From an uncultured Pseudomonadota bacterium (GTDB lineage Bacteria; Bdellovibrionota_C; UBA2361; CALMIO01): a stretch of DNA of 64,000 bases. Position 1 is the stretch's first letter. The number at the start of each line of letters is the position of its first letter. The stretch spans positions 62,001 through 126,000 of the forward strand of contig CALMIO010000008.1 of assembly GCA_937864035.1 (NCBI GenBank), given 5' to 3'. The notes beneath the pieces were generated by a model. That model was not told where the DNA came from, searched no databases, and saw only the letters and a program-made list of their open reading frames with translations. Position numbers and translations under genes: made by a program. Below, one piece after another: positions 1 to 8,748 of this stretch.

Positions 1-1433
1 ATTGCTTGCATAATAAGATCAAAATTTTTAACTGCCACCCCTTCACTTAGCAAATTTCGCACTATTTCGGTAATTTGAGTAACGCTAGCAATGTTAGGAA
101 TAACGTTAGCGATTAACTCTGGCGCATATTTATCAAGTTCATCAAGCAACCGGCGGGTAGCGGCATCGTCAAGCAGATCGAGCAAATTTACAGAAAGCCC
201 TTCAAAAAGAAAACTTTTAAACTCTTCAACAAAAGATCCCGCTTCAAAGTCTCGGCTACCAGCAAAAATACCGCGAATCATTAATTCAACAGATAGAACC
301 TCTCGAGCCGCTTCGACTATCACAGCTGGCTGATCGATAATAAGACCAAAATCATTAAAAATTTTCTCGCGCGCTCCCTCAATGGCTTTCTCAATCTCTA
401 ATCTAGGAATTTTCATCAACGTTTCCCGAGAAAATTTGATCGCCACTTTATCCGGAAAGCGAGGAACAAAAATATTCGCCTTTTTCCCAACTTCTTCGTT
501 TGTCGGTCCACCAACAAACAATGTTGACAATCCAAGTGCAAGTGCAATCAGAAAAAATGGCAGGTGAGGAAATCCCGGAATTAAACTTAAAGCTAAAGCC
601 GCTAACGCCGCCAAGCCGCGACTGGCTGGAGTTGACACAATCTGAGACATCAAATCGGAAGCAAGCGAGGCGCTTCCTGAAAAATTGACCCGAGTCACAA
701 GAAGACCTGCCGCTAATGAATTGAGCAAAGCAGGAATTTGCGCTAATAGCCCATCGCCTATTGTCAGGATAGTGAATCTATTGACGGCATCGGCAAAAGC
801 CATTCCTTGATATAACATGCCAACGCTAATGCCACCAATAATGTTGATAAAAGCGACAACTATAGCGGCGATCGCATCTCCCTTAACAAATTTCATCGCC
901 CCATCAAGAGCGCCGTAAAAACGAGATTCAACTTGCAAATCCTCTCTCTTTTTTTTGGCAGATTCAAAGTCCAAAAGACCCGCTCTAACATCCGCGTCAA
1001 TAGCCATCTGCCGTCCCGGCAAAGCATCAAGTGTGAAACGAGCACAAACCTCTGCCACTCTCTCTGAACCTTTGGCAACAACTATAAACTGGACAATAAC
1101 TATCATCAAAAATAGTACGATACCGACAATTAAATTGCCTTGCACCACCACCTGTCCAAAAGCCTCAACCGCCTCACCAGCATAACCATTAGTCAAAACA
1201 AGGCGAGTAGTTGAAATGTTTAAAACCAAACGAACTAAAGTTGCCAACAATAAGATCGAGGGAAAAGCTGAGAGCTTTAAAGGTTCTCGTGAATAAAGAG
1301 TGCTAGCAAGCAGAAGCAGGGCGAATATAGAATTACCAACAAGCAAATAATCAAGTAGCTCGGCTGGCAATGGAACAAGTGCCGAGCCGAGCAGAATTAA
1401 AATAGCTATTGGCAAAAGATATTCTCTAAACAT
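1..1433 (-). CDS. sctV: T3SS export gate protein SctV (FlhA/LcrD family), C-terminus cut by window edge
   Basis: The reading frame starts at an ATG (1433) and stays open to the left edge, giving about 477 residues of a protein that is normally around 700. Residues 1-120 are strongly hydrophobic with several membrane segments. Residues 132-148 (RFTLDALPGRQMAIDAD) followed by GAMKFVKGDAIA are the conserved cytoplasmic loop of the FlhA/LcrD (FHIPEP) family. After about residue 300 the sequence becomes soluble, as expected for the export-gate cytoplasmic domain, which forms a ring at the base of the secretion channel. It follows the 96-residue gene by 20 bases and shares a strand with sctQ and sctJ. 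The lipoprotein SctJ in this locus favours an injectisome over a flagellum. The last part of the gene lies outside the window. Confidence 0.93.
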   Translation of the reverse strand, partial: MFREYLLPIAILILLGSALVPLPAELLDYLLVGNSIFALLLLASTLYSREPLKLSAFPSILLLATLVRLVLNISTTRLVLTNGYAGEAVEAFGQVVVQGNLIVGIVLFLMIVIVQFIVVAKGSERVAEVCARFTLDALPGRQMAIDADVRAGLLDFESAKKKREDLQVESRFYGALDGAMKFVKGDAIAAIVVAFINIIGGISVGMLYQGMAFADAVNRFTILTIGDGLLAQIPALLNSLAAGLLVTRVNFSGSASLASDLMSQIVSTPASRGLAALAALALSLIPGFPHLPFFLIALALGLSTLFVGGPTNEEVGKKANIFVPRFPDKVAIKFSRETLMKIPRLEIEKAIEGAREKIFNDFGLIIDQPAVIVEAAREVLSVELMIRGIFAGSRDFEAGSFVEEFKSFLFEGLSVNLLDLLDDAATRRLLDELDKYAPELIANVIPNIASVTQITEIVRNLLSEGVAVKNFDLIMQA

Positions 1434-1453
1434 TTGCCGTTTAGCCAAAAACC

Positions 1454-1744
1454 TTAAGAATTTCTTATATTTCTTATGGCAGCCATCTGAGTTTCATGCT
1501 TCGATTTCTCGATATTTGAAACAAAGGAAACAAGCTGCAACTGCTCTTGAGCCTCGATCTGAGCCTCTATCAATCCCGCAAAAGTAGGATCAATCCCCCC
1601 AAAATTCGCGGCGCTATCGGCAAAAACAGAGCGCACTCCAGCCAGAACAGAGCGAAATACCTGCCCCAAAGCCCAACGAGGACGAGGTTCTAAGCTTTGT
1701 AGGCTAATGCCGGTTGCTCCAGTAATCGGCGAAATATTACTCAT
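1454..1744 (-). CDS. Small T3SS-locus protein, candidate inner rod or needle component
   Basis: This is a 96-residue soluble protein preceded by a clear ribosome binding site (GGAGGAA, 3 bases before the ATG). The N-terminal 25 residues are probably disordered. A helical C-terminal segment (about 55-96) contains EAQIEAQEQLQLVSFVSNIE and ends in AAIRNIRNS. It has no signal peptide, as expected of a T3SS-exported early substrate. Size, helical C-terminus and position between sctQ and sctV suit an SctI/SctF-like rod or needle subunit, but I cannot confirm the family by eye. A secretion chaperone is the main alternative. Confidence 0.5.
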   Translation of the reverse strand: MSNISPITGATGISLQSLEPRPRWALGQVFRSVLAGVRSVFADSAANFGGIDPTFAGLIEAQIEAQEQLQLVSFVSNIEKSKHETQMAAIRNIRNS

Positions 1745-1846
1745 TTATTCCTCCATTATAAATTGATATTTATCGAGCAGAGATCGGTCATTATCCGTTT
1801 TCTCTCATAATAAAAATCGAAATAATTTGACGACTGTTGCTAAAAA

Positions 1847-2641
1847 TTATGAAATTTTTAGAGACATTTCCCCACCCTGCCAACTAAGCTTTGCCGAACG
1901 CCAAACGCTTTCGCCAACCCTCAATTCCACATCAAGTTCAGCTGGCAACTCTAAACGGACCACGCTGTCTTTTCTCAAGTTGAAGAGCTCAAATAAAGGG
2001 AGCTGTAATTTGCCTATTAACATATTTATCTCAGCTTCTCCTTGAATCACGTTCTCGACATCTTTCATATTAATCCCTCCTATCCCCAAAAAACTATTTG
2101 TTAACATCTGACAAGAAAATAAGTGAGCGCCTCTTTTTAAAAAAAAACCTTGCGCCATACCAAAGCGGTCAACTTTGCCCCAAAGCTCTACAGTCCCGAG
2201 CGGCGCGCGAGGCTCGCTTGTTTTATATAATTTTACCGAGGAATAATCGCCCTCTACTCCAAAATAAAAATCTCCGGCTTTGCTTAAATCGCAGATAAAA
2301 GGGAAGAATGGAAAGTTATTAGTAACCGTTTTCTCAAGAGTAAAAGTCAGATTTAACTCCGATCCAAGAAAATTAAGTTTTTTCAAAAAACTTAAAAGAT
2401 CAACTAAATAGTTGCCCGATAAAATTTTCGACTTAAAAGCTGGAAGAAAAAACCCAACTCTTTTTAAACTGCTATCCGAAGTAAAATAAAGAGTCTGAGT
2501 TTCCTCATTTAAAGGCAGAGACCGTGATTCCACAGATGCCAACATAGCCTGACACTCCTCCCCATAAAAAGCGCTTACAAAAAGAGTCGCTAGTGACTCG
2601 TAAAACGGGACATCCTTAAACGATAAAGTAGTTGTTAACAC
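1847..2641 (-). CDS. sctQ: T3SS cytoplasmic ring protein SctQ (FliN/SpoA family)
   Basis: The protein has 264 residues and a GTG start 9 bases after sctJ. The C-terminal 70 residues (about 195-262) form a SpoA/FliN-type domain: a negatively charged strand, then LQLPLFELFNLRKDSVVRL, then a VELRVGE strand and a final basic-hydrophobic strand. In known T3SS, SctQ builds the sorting platform that docks the SctL-SctN ATPase complex. The N-terminal two thirds is divergent, which is usual for SctQ. Position directly after sctJ supports the call. A flagellar FliM/FliN is less likely because FliM carries a CheC-like domain not seen here. Confidence 0.82.
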   Translation of the reverse strand: MLTTTLSFKDVPFYESLATLFVSAFYGEECQAMLASVESRSLPLNEETQTLYFTSDSSLKRVGFFLPAFKSKILSGNYLVDLLSFLKKLNFLGSELNLTFTLEKTVTNNFPFFPFICDLSKAGDFYFGVEGDYSSVKLYKTSEPRAPLGTVELWGKVDRFGMAQGFFLKRGAHLFSCQMLTNSFLGIGGINMKDVENVIQGEAEINMLIGKLQLPLFELFNLRKDSVVRLELPAELDVELRVGESVWRSAKLSWQGGEMSLKIS

Positions 2642-2650
2642 CGTTAAATT

Positions 2651-3625
2651 CTAATTTTCACTCTCAAGCGCTTCCTTTAAGAGTTGTCGTTTATTCAAAA
2701 AACGCCAAGCCAAACGCAAGCAGATCGCAAACAACATCGAAATTACAAGGTAAAATAAGAATTTTGGATTTAGTCCTTTAAGCGAGAAGCTCAGAGGGGC
2801 TTTAGATAATTCGCTCCGAAATTCTTGATCAATATGAACTGAATCCAATAAGTCTGCTTTTAACGGCAAAGATCTATCTCCTATTGTCTCTGCTTTAGCC
2901 AGCTCAGAGCTTTCAATAACCATCAAGTTATTCTTCGTTTCGTTAACGGCTCCGAAATTGAGCGCGTCGATCGGTTCAGCTTCAATAGCCGCCATCCCTT
3001 GATGATTTGCTGGCAGAACCTCGCTGAAATAGTTTTGAGGTTTTACCGCCGATACTTGAGGAACAACCAACACAGAAATCGCCTCTGATTTAATACCCGC
3101 CGCCCCTCCAATAATACTCTGAATTGCTTCAACGCTCGAGGTAAAACCTTTATCAACTATCAAAAGCACGCTGCCAGAAGAGCGATAATCGCTAGTTTTG
3201 GATCGGAAACTACTCTCTACTTCCGGTAAATTTAGATGGACGCGCGCTTCAAGCACGCCATCGATCGCCAACAGGGTAATTTCTAGCTGTCTGCTTAACT
3301 GGCGCTCTACCTTATAATTTATCTCGCGAGCGCTAGAGCCGAACCCGCTCTCGCTAAAAGCGAGATTTTGATCCGGCTGATCTTTGGTTAAGCGCAAAGA
3401 GCTTAAAGTTTCCAAAGCCGCCGCGCGCTCTTTGCGACCAACAAAAATCGACCAATTGTTCTCTGAATTTCTCTTTTTGACCCCTTCAATGCCACGTTCT
3501 TGCAAAACATAAAGTAGGTGATTAGCACGATTTTGGCTAAGTCCCTGCACAAGCTCCTCTCGGCAACCTAATAGGAACGTCGATAGTAATATAACAATCA
3601 ATCTAAATTTCATCTTCCGCCGCAA
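2651..3625 (-). CDS. sctJ: T3SS inner-membrane ring lipoprotein SctJ (YscJ/PrgK family)
   Basis: The 324-residue protein starts with a lipoprotein signal ending in LLGC, so Cys21 would be lipidated. The YscJ-type ring-building modules follow: ANHLLYVLQERGI, a central YKVERQLSRQLEITLLAIDG helix and a VHLNLPE strand. One C-terminal membrane segment (about 291-309) with a short basic tail comes after. This layout is that of SctJ. Flagellar FliF lacks a lipobox and has two membrane segments and over 500 residues. The start overlaps the end of the sigma-factor gene by 23 bases, so the two are probably translationally coupled. A second Met four residues downstream is an alternative start. Confidence 0.9.
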   Translation of the reverse strand: MRRKMKFRLIVILLSTFLLGCREELVQGLSQNRANHLLYVLQERGIEGVKKRNSENNWSIFVGRKERAAALETLSSLRLTKDQPDQNLAFSESGFGSSAREINYKVERQLSRQLEITLLAIDGVLEARVHLNLPEVESSFRSKTSDYRSSGSVLLIVDKGFTSSVEAIQSIIGGAAGIKSEAISVLVVPQVSAVKPQNYFSEVLPANHQGMAAIEAEPIDALNFGAVNETKNNLMVIESSELAKAETIGDRSLPLKADLLDSVHIDQEFRSELSKAPLSFSLKGLNPKFLFYLVISMLFAICLRLAWRFLNKRQLLKEALESEN

Positions 3626-4439
3626 TTTCTAAATAGTTTTTTTTAAGATTCTGCAAGGCTTTTTGATGCTTTCTCGATAACCACGATCGAGAGAGGTTTT
3701 TCTCTTTACCTAGATCGCTGATTGAGCGATCTTGATAATAACACTCCTCTAAGATTAATCGATCTTTTTTCGATAACGCCGCTAACGATCGTTTTATCAG
3801 CCGCCTCTGTTCCGAGCGCAAAACCTCTCCCTCTGGATCATTTGGATCAACCGGTCCATTGCTAATAATCTCCGCCGAACGCTCGTTCATTTTTTGAGTC
3901 AAAGCTGACAAAGCAAGAAAATCAAGAAGCGAAGCCAAAGTGTCACTAAGATAACGGCGAGCGGCTCTTCTACAAGTGCGCTGCCGCTCACTTTGCGCAG
4001 AGGTTACGCCACTCTTGCGACTTGTGGATAACGATTTATTAGCTTCTTTTATTTTAAGTTTATCTAAATGTTTTCTCTTATAATTTCGCTCAAAATTCAT
4101 GGCAGTCGATTGCAACAATTGCAATTTTCTGCGAGAAGAAGCGCTTAGGCGAGTTTCCTGCCTAACATAATCAAGAATAGAGCCTCTAATCCTTGAAAAA
4201 GCAAAATACTTGAAATCAACTCCCGTGTCAGGGTTATAGCGCGCCGCCGCCTCCAGCAAACCAACATATCCAGCCGAAAGATAATCTTCTATGCCAGCCT
4301 GCGGCAATCGCAAGGTGTTAATCACCGAAAAGGCAATTCGGCGAACGTAAGGTTTAAGAGATTCTATATCGCTTCGCACTCGAAGTTGGGTTATTGAATA
4401 GTTTTTACACTCTCCGGAGAGCGTTTCAGCCCCTATCAT
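3603..4439 (-). CDS. Sigma-28 (FliA/WhiG)-like RNA polymerase sigma factor
   Basis: The protein has 278 residues. Region 2 is clear at about 25-100 (GYVGLLEAAARYNPDTGVDF, then IRGSILDYVRQE), with the pattern of FliA/WhiG sigma factors. Region 4 is at about 210-272 (LAALSKKDRLILEECYYQD, then a helix-turn-helix with LSRSWLSRKHQKAL). Between them is a Lys/Arg-rich linker with no recognisable region 3. It is the first gene of the left T3SS block and overlaps sctJ by 23 bases, so it is probably co-transcribed with the secretion genes and may direct their transcription or that of effectors. No flagellar gene is visible nearby. Confidence 0.85.
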   Translation of the reverse strand: MIGAETLSGECKNYSITQLRVRSDIESLKPYVRRIAFSVINTLRLPQAGIEDYLSAGYVGLLEAAARYNPDTGVDFKYFAFSRIRGSILDYVRQETRLSASSRRKLQLLQSTAMNFERNYKRKHLDKLKIKEANKSLSTSRKSGVTSAQSERQRTCRRAARRYLSDTLASLLDFLALSALTQKMNERSAEIISNGPVDPNDPEGEVLRSEQRRLIKRSLAALSKKDRLILEECYYQDRSISDLGKEKNLSRSWLSRKHQKALQNLKKNYLEIAAEDEI

Positions 4440-4571
4440 AATCTATCTTTTAGTCTTATCAGAGCGCCAATTGAATAGATCGATCTTGTTTAATCAACCC
4501 AAAAACATCCTTTCATAAGTAATATCGTATTTGATTGACAATTGTTGCTAAAAAAATCAAAGATAATCAAA

Positions 4572-5591
4572 ATGAGATTATCCACACTTTCAAAGTTGAA
4601 TATTCCAATTATATGTGGTCCAACGGCTAGCGGCAAAAGCGCCGTAGCGATTGCGGTCTCCCAAACTATAAACAGCGAAATTTTAAGTATTGATTCAACC
4701 CAAGTTTATCGTGATTTTAACATTGGTTCCGCCAAACCGACCCCTAACGAGCTAAAAATAGTCAAACACCATTTAATTGATCAGGTTGATCCAAATCAAC
4801 AATATAACATAGCCCAATTTATCAAGGATGCTGACGAGGTCCTGCTCCAAGCGGCAACAAACGGCTCAAAAATTATCGGAGTTGGTGGATCGTCCCTATA
4901 TTTAACCTCTCTTCTGCACGGGATCGCTTCCTTACCACCGGCTAATCAACCTCTGAGAGAGCAACTTGAAGGGTTTCAAAATGAGGAGTTATGGGAAAAA
5001 CTAAAAATGCTCGATCCCCAAAAAGCCGCGCGCCTCGCCATCAATGATCGCCTTCGAGTAATAAGAAGCCTTGAAATAGCCAGTAGCGGTGTAAGCTCCC
5101 CCAAAAAAGATAATATAACCAATTCAATGGCAACTTATGGTCATCCACGCTATTCAGCCTTGCTGATTGTTCTCTGCCTCAAGCGAGATGAATTATACAG
5201 TAGAATTAACGAACGCGCCAAAAATATGATAGATAATGGTCTGCTTGAGGAAAGCGCCGCGCTACTCAAAAAGTATCCAAAAGCCCCTCCGCTAAAATCG
5301 CTAGGTTACGCCCAGTGCGTCGAATCAATAAGAAAAAAACAGGGAAGCGACAAAAAACTTTTAATTAATTCAATCGCCCAAAAAACAAGAAACTATGCCA
5401 AGCGACAGATAACTTTTTGGAGGAATGAACCGAAAAAACGGGGATGGAATATAATAATTGGCAGATCGTACGAAGAGCCTGCGTTGTATTCTCATCAAGA
5501 AGTCTTAGAATTGATCAAAAAATCCATATCCATCCCAAAGCTAGAGAGCCATCAACGAGTAGAGTTAGCCTATATTGCAATTAAAAGTTGA
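4572..5591 (+). CDS. miaA: tRNA dimethylallyltransferase MiaA
   Basis: MiaA transfers a dimethylallyl group to A37 of tRNAs that read UNN codons. The P-loop GPTASGKS is near the N-terminus, followed by the substrate-binding segment SIDSTQVYRDFNIGSAKP and by HHLIDQVDP. The C-terminal part keeps LKSLGYAQ and YAKRQITFWRNE, which bind the tRNA. I chose the ATG at 4572 (339 residues); the frame also opens at a TTG ten codons upstream (4542). The gene is divergent from the T3SS sigma-factor gene, with about 130 bases between them. Confidence 0.95.
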   Translation: MRLSTLSKLNIPIICGPTASGKSAVAIAVSQTINSEILSIDSTQVYRDFNIGSAKPTPNELKIVKHHLIDQVDPNQQYNIAQFIKDADEVLLQAATNGSKIIGVGGSSLYLTSLLHGIASLPPANQPLREQLEGFQNEELWEKLKMLDPQKAARLAINDRLRVIRSLEIASSGVSSPKKDNITNSMATYGHPRYSALLIVLCLKRDELYSRINERAKNMIDNGLLEESAALLKKYPKAPPLKSLGYAQCVESIRKKQGSDKKLLINSIAQKTRNYAKRQITFWRNEPKKRGWNIIIGRSYEEPALYSHQEVLELIKKSISIPKLESHQRVELAYIAIKS

Positions 5592-5666
5592 ATGGCCAAG
5601 ATAAGCGTTTTTAAAAAATCATACCGCTAACTTCTTAATAAGCCTAAACAAATTCCACTCTTTTTA

Positions 5667-5694
5667 TTGACTAAACCTTAAAGATCAGTTTAAA
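5667..5694 (+). promoter_or_regulatory. Possible promoter for the HU/IHF gene
   Basis: TTGACT is followed after 16 bases by TTTAAA, about 90 bases before the HU/IHF start codon. The -10 match is moderate, so this is a weak call. Confidence 0.3.
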
Positions 5695-5785
5695 TTGATC
5701 TATAGCCAAGCTAGACGCCAGTTAAAAAGTTGGAGACTTTTTGTGTGCTCGCGCCTCGTAAAGGCAATCTATCAAGATAATTTTT

Positions 5786-6127
5786 ATGAAGATTAATACC
5801 GATTTTTGCCTTACAAAAGCCTACTTAATCGATAGGATAGTCGTTGAGCTAAATATCGATAAACCGCGTGCTACCGAGATTGTTGAGAGATGTTTTGAAA
5901 TTATGAAAAGCGCTCTAGAAACTGAGGGTAAGTTGATGATTTCAGGATTTGGCAGATTTCAGGTCAAACAAAAAGCAGAGCGCAAAGGCCGCAATCCGCA
6001 AACAAACGAACCTATGATGTTAAGAGCTCGCAAGGTTTTAAAATTTAAAGCGAGCAATCTACTGATCAAAAGAATGAATGGCGAAACGGCAAACGCCGCA
6101 GATGACACAAACGAGGAAGATAGCTAA
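5786..6127 (+). CDS. HU/IHF family DNA-bending protein (IHF-alpha-like)
   Basis: The 113-residue protein is a full HU/IHF fold with a 16-residue acidic tail. LTKAYLIDRI opens the dimerisation helices. ISGFGRFQVKQKAERKGRNP is the signature of the DNA-binding beta arm, and ARKVLKFKAS closes the fold. GRNPQTNEP in the arm includes the proline that intercalates into DNA. The sequence resembles IHF-alpha more than HU, but without a partner gene here the distinction is uncertain. The acidic C-terminus (DDTNEEDS) is an addition to the usual length of about 95. The gene is monocistronic and convergent with the unknown gene at 6211. Confidence 0.88.
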   Translation: MKINTDFCLTKAYLIDRIVVELNIDKPRATEIVERCFEIMKSALETEGKLMISGFGRFQVKQKAERKGRNPQTNEPMMLRARKVLKFKASNLLIKRMNGETANAADDTNEEDS

Positions 6128-6176
6128 AGCAACGCGTCAGAAAGCGCACCAAAAAGTTAATCTTTACAAAAAAAGC

Positions 6177-6202
6177 AAAGACAAGATTTTTGCGGAGTCT
6201 TT
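6177..6202 (+). terminator. Possible terminator after the HU/IHF gene
   Basis: AAAGAC and GTCTTT can pair around a 14-base loop, followed by TTAAAAAAC. The stem is short and AT-rich, and it lies about 50 bases after the HU/IHF stop codon. Confidence 0.3.
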
Positions 6203-6210
6203 TAAAAAAC

Positions 6211-7119
6211 TTACAAAAGCTTTTTGATCGCAAGACCAAGATCTTGATCTTGTTCGCTATTAGGAGACGCGCAAAGATGAAGCCCAAACCCATCAAGCAT
6301 ACCACCATGAAAAATCAATTTTTCTGATTCTCGTTCACTGTATCTTTTGTCATGTTCGCAATAACGCCCTAATTTATCATAGTAATCTCCAAAAACCACT
6401 GCTCGATTACCTTTTAAATGAAGATCAATCAAAAACAACCCGGCTATATGATCAGCAGCGTTGGCAATAGAGTAATCACGGAAAGATTTATTCAAAACTT
6501 TTTTCTGCTCGCTATAAGACCTATTGAGTGTCTCCTTAGGAAGCAATACTGGCAACAATAACCATTTAGATAAAAAAGGAACATTGGCAAAATCCCACTT
6601 GCCAAGCTCATATTGATAGTAAGATTTCCAAGAATGAAACATCGGAGACCGGCCAAATTTTTGGCCAACTTTAATTACGAGTTCGGAAAAACTTAAAAGC
6701 GTAACATTTTCCCCATTAATTTTATCAGGCAGATAAATAAGAAAATGAGTATCGCGAATTTTCCTCTGACCATCACCCGCTAGTGGAAAATTACTACTGA
6801 GCATGTCAACCATTATGCTTGGCGGCATAGGTTTTTCGCTTATTACCGCTTGAGTTCCGAAAATCTTATTTAACTCTGACAACCCTATGTAATGATTACC
6901 CATAGTCTGTTGTATGCTTTCCGCTCGCGCCTGCTCAGACACTTTCGGAAAGGCGGTTGTTTTTTGGCTGGTTACAGCTTGAGCAACTTCTTTCCGTGGC
7001 AACTGTAGCGCTGGCTGCTGGCCCGTCGCCGCCTGACCGTCGCGTTTTCTTTGCTCCTCGTTTCTATGGCCGTACGGTCGTCGCGGCGGCATTCTACCCA
7101 TACTACCTCCTAAAACCAT
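6211..7119 (-). CDS. Protein of unknown function with disordered N-terminus
   Basis: I do not recognise this protein of about 302 residues. The first 75 residues are rich in Arg, Gln, Pro and Ala and are probably disordered. The rest looks globular, with a stretch containing THFLIYLPDKINGENVTLLS and a hydrophobic patch FLSKWLLLPVLLP. It has no signal peptide or membrane helix. Two start sites are well placed: the ATG at 7119 with GGAGGG upstream, and the ATG at 7101 with AGGAGG four bases before it. It stands alone between the HU/IHF gene and a long spacer. A disordered N-terminus in a T3SS-bearing genome is compatible with a secreted effector, but nothing shows this directly. Confidence 0.6.
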   Translation of the reverse strand: MVLGGSMGRMPPRRPYGHRNEEQRKRDGQAATGQQPALQLPRKEVAQAVTSQKTTAFPKVSEQARAESIQQTMGNHYIGLSELNKIFGTQAVISEKPMPPSIMVDMLSSNFPLAGDGQRKIRDTHFLIYLPDKINGENVTLLSFSELVIKVGQKFGRSPMFHSWKSYYQYELGKWDFANVPFLSKWLLLPVLLPKETLNRSYSEQKKVLNKSFRDYSIANAADHIAGLFLIDLHLKGNRAVVFGDYYDKLGRYCEHDKRYSERESEKLIFHGGMLDGFGLHLCASPNSEQDQDLGLAIKKLL

Positions 7120-7125
7120 ACGCAA

Positions 7126-7499
7126 AATCCCTCCTTTAAAGATCTTCTGTAAAAATTGAATTTTCTTTTATCTGCTTTAACAACAGAAAACAAAAACACC
7201 TGATAAAACACCCTTTAAAAAACACCATTAAATTTTAAATCAACCTGGGGTCTTAGTCAAAATCGGAGGTTTATAATAAAGAGTATAAAACAAGGAAAAA
7301 GCAATCCTGTTAAAGTGTCAACTCATAAAAATACTCCTATGCTACCATCAATGCCTGCAAGCGTTTTTATCCTACTAGCGCCAGTTTGAGACGGCCTAGC
7401 TCATTTAGAGTTCACAAAACTAACTTTGCTTGAAAAATACAAAGATAAGAATCTAATTTTTCTCAAATAAAAAACTAGATCGATAACTGAATCAATCGC
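7126..7499. other. Intergenic spacer, no gene seen
   Basis: About 370 AT-rich bases separate two unknown genes. The longest frame starting with ATG encodes 16 residues. A TTGACA on the minus strand (RC of 7318-7323) has no properly spaced -10 box. I see no repeat, tRNA or terminator here. Confidence 0.5.
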
Positions 7500-7853
7500 T
7501 CATAAAAAATTTGGCCGATTAGTTTGAAAACCAAATTTTGTTAATTCTTCCCAGATCTCCCGCACAACGTTCTTATTGGCATCGGTAAAATAATCTGTCG
7601 CCTTAAAACGCAACATACAATCATTTAACGCAGTCATCACGAAAATACCGGCTAACTTGCGCGCTCGCAGATCGTCGCGAAGCCTCTCTAAAAAACGCCC
7701 TAAATCTTTGGCGTCTTTAATATGGCAATTAAACTCTGAAGATCCTTCATCTGAAGGTAAGCCGTTATTTTTATCGACAGCGCCAGACTGCAACCTTTTC
7801 TCTTTGGCTTTTCCTAAAAACTTAGCATCGCTTAATAATTTTAAACTATCCAT
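7500..7853 (-). CDS. Hypothetical protein, 117 residues
   Basis: I do not recognise this family. The C-terminal 70 residues look folded and helical (LGRFLERLRDDLRARKLAGI, then DYFTDANKNVVREIWEELTK), while the N-terminal 40 residues are polar and low in complexity. It has no signal peptide or membrane segment. It lies on the same strand as the OmpA-like lipoprotein gene but 52 bases downstream of it, so an operon is possible. Composition is like that of real genes nearby, but support is limited to frame length and residue pattern. Confidence 0.5.
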   Translation of the reverse strand: MDSLKLLSDAKFLGKAKEKRLQSGAVDKNNGLPSDEGSSEFNCHIKDAKDLGRFLERLRDDLRARKLAGIFVMTALNDCMLRFKATDYFTDANKNVVREIWEELTKFGFQTNRPNFL

Positions 7854-7905
7854 AAACTCATTCGTAATTTTAATTTAAAATCCCCAAAGACGACATCTTA
7901 TAAAG

Positions 7906-8610
7906 TTAACGATCAACCGGAATAATTTCAATGGCTGCGTTATAACGATCCGGATAATCCAAAGGATCAACCAAAACAGCCGCTGGAATAGTCATCGGTC
8001 GGCTCTCTAAGCGGTGAGGCTCAATACCATTTTTAACAAGATATAAAATTATCTCCTTACACCTCCCCTCTGCCAAAAAACGAGCATATCCAGATTGCTC
8101 ATCTAGCGTCTTAGTATAAACGGCAATCACCAAACGAGACCAAGGCAAACGCTCCTTATACAAACGAGCCATCTCAGCAACAACATATTTTCCCTCAGGA
8201 CGAAGCTTAATACTGTCCCCTACAAAAAAGATATCTGCCGGATAAATCTCCCTAGTTGGATGAATCTCAACCCGCCGCTTCATCTGCTCGCTCAAAATCT
8301 CCTGAGCGATCGCACGCCGCCTCTCATGTTCCGTCTCACGCATCAAAAGAGCCATGCGATCCTCCATGCGATCCCTAAAAAAACCATGGAATGCTCCGGC
8401 AACAGCGCCAAGACCTGCACCAACTGCCGCCCCGGGTCCGGCCCCAACGCCTAAATGAAAACCGGTAACCGCACCAGCACCAGCCGCCAAGGCCGCTCTT
8501 GAAAGCTCGCTTTCAAAGGTTTTATCAGGTCCCCTGTGTGGCGTCGGCGCGCAAGCGATTAATAAACCAGAAAAAGCTAAAAAAATAGTGAAAAGTTTCG
8601 ACATAAGCAC
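7906..8610 (-). CDS. OmpA-like lipoprotein with glycine-zipper segment
   Basis: The 234-residue protein has a lipoprotein signal ending in LIAC (Cys20). A Gly/Ala-rich segment follows (about 40-75, repeated GAGAG/GAVAGA), resembling glycine-zipper membrane motifs. After a charged helix comes an OmpA-type peptidoglycan-binding domain (about 120-232), with FFVGDSIKLRPEGKYVVAEM in place of the usual strand and helix, then VIAVYTKT, LAEGRCKEIILYL and NAAIEIIPV. The usual GHTD motif is replaced by VYTKT, so peptidoglycan binding may be altered. It is probably anchored in the outer membrane. The glycine-zipper plus OmpA layout also occurs in secretion-system lipoproteins, but no such system adjoins it. 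Confidence 0.75.
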   Translation of the reverse strand: MLMSKLFTIFLAFSGLLIACAPTPHRGPDKTFESELSRAALAAGAGAVTGFHLGVGAGPGAAVGAGLGAVAGAFHGFFRDRMEDRMALLMRETEHERRRAIAQEILSEQMKRRVEIHPTREIYPADIFFVGDSIKLRPEGKYVVAEMARLYKERLPWSRLVIAVYTKTLDEQSGYARFLAEGRCKEIILYLVKNGIEPHRLESRPMTIPAAVLVDPLDYPDRYNAAIEIIPVDR

Positions 8611-8748
8611 ATCATAAACAATTACCAGCCATGATCGCTAGTAAGCAAATTTACCGATAGCCACTTTGAAAAAGAAACCTTTAAACAAGCTATTTTCTAA
8701 AACAATCAATTAATGCTTCGCGGTGAGAGATTCACAAGAGAAACCAAA

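Noticed and set aside
4535..4567. TTGACA followed by GATAAT before miaA
   Set aside because: The spacer is 21 bases, too long for a typical promoter.
7168..7175. Sigma-28-like -10 element GCAGATAA upstream of the unknown gene at 6211
   Set aside because: No TAAA-type -35 box at the proper distance was found; similar partial matches also occur before sctL and the 96-residue gene, so this is not above chance.
7318..7323. TTGACA on the minus strand in the spacer before the gene at 6211
   Set aside because: No -10 box at a usable distance was found.
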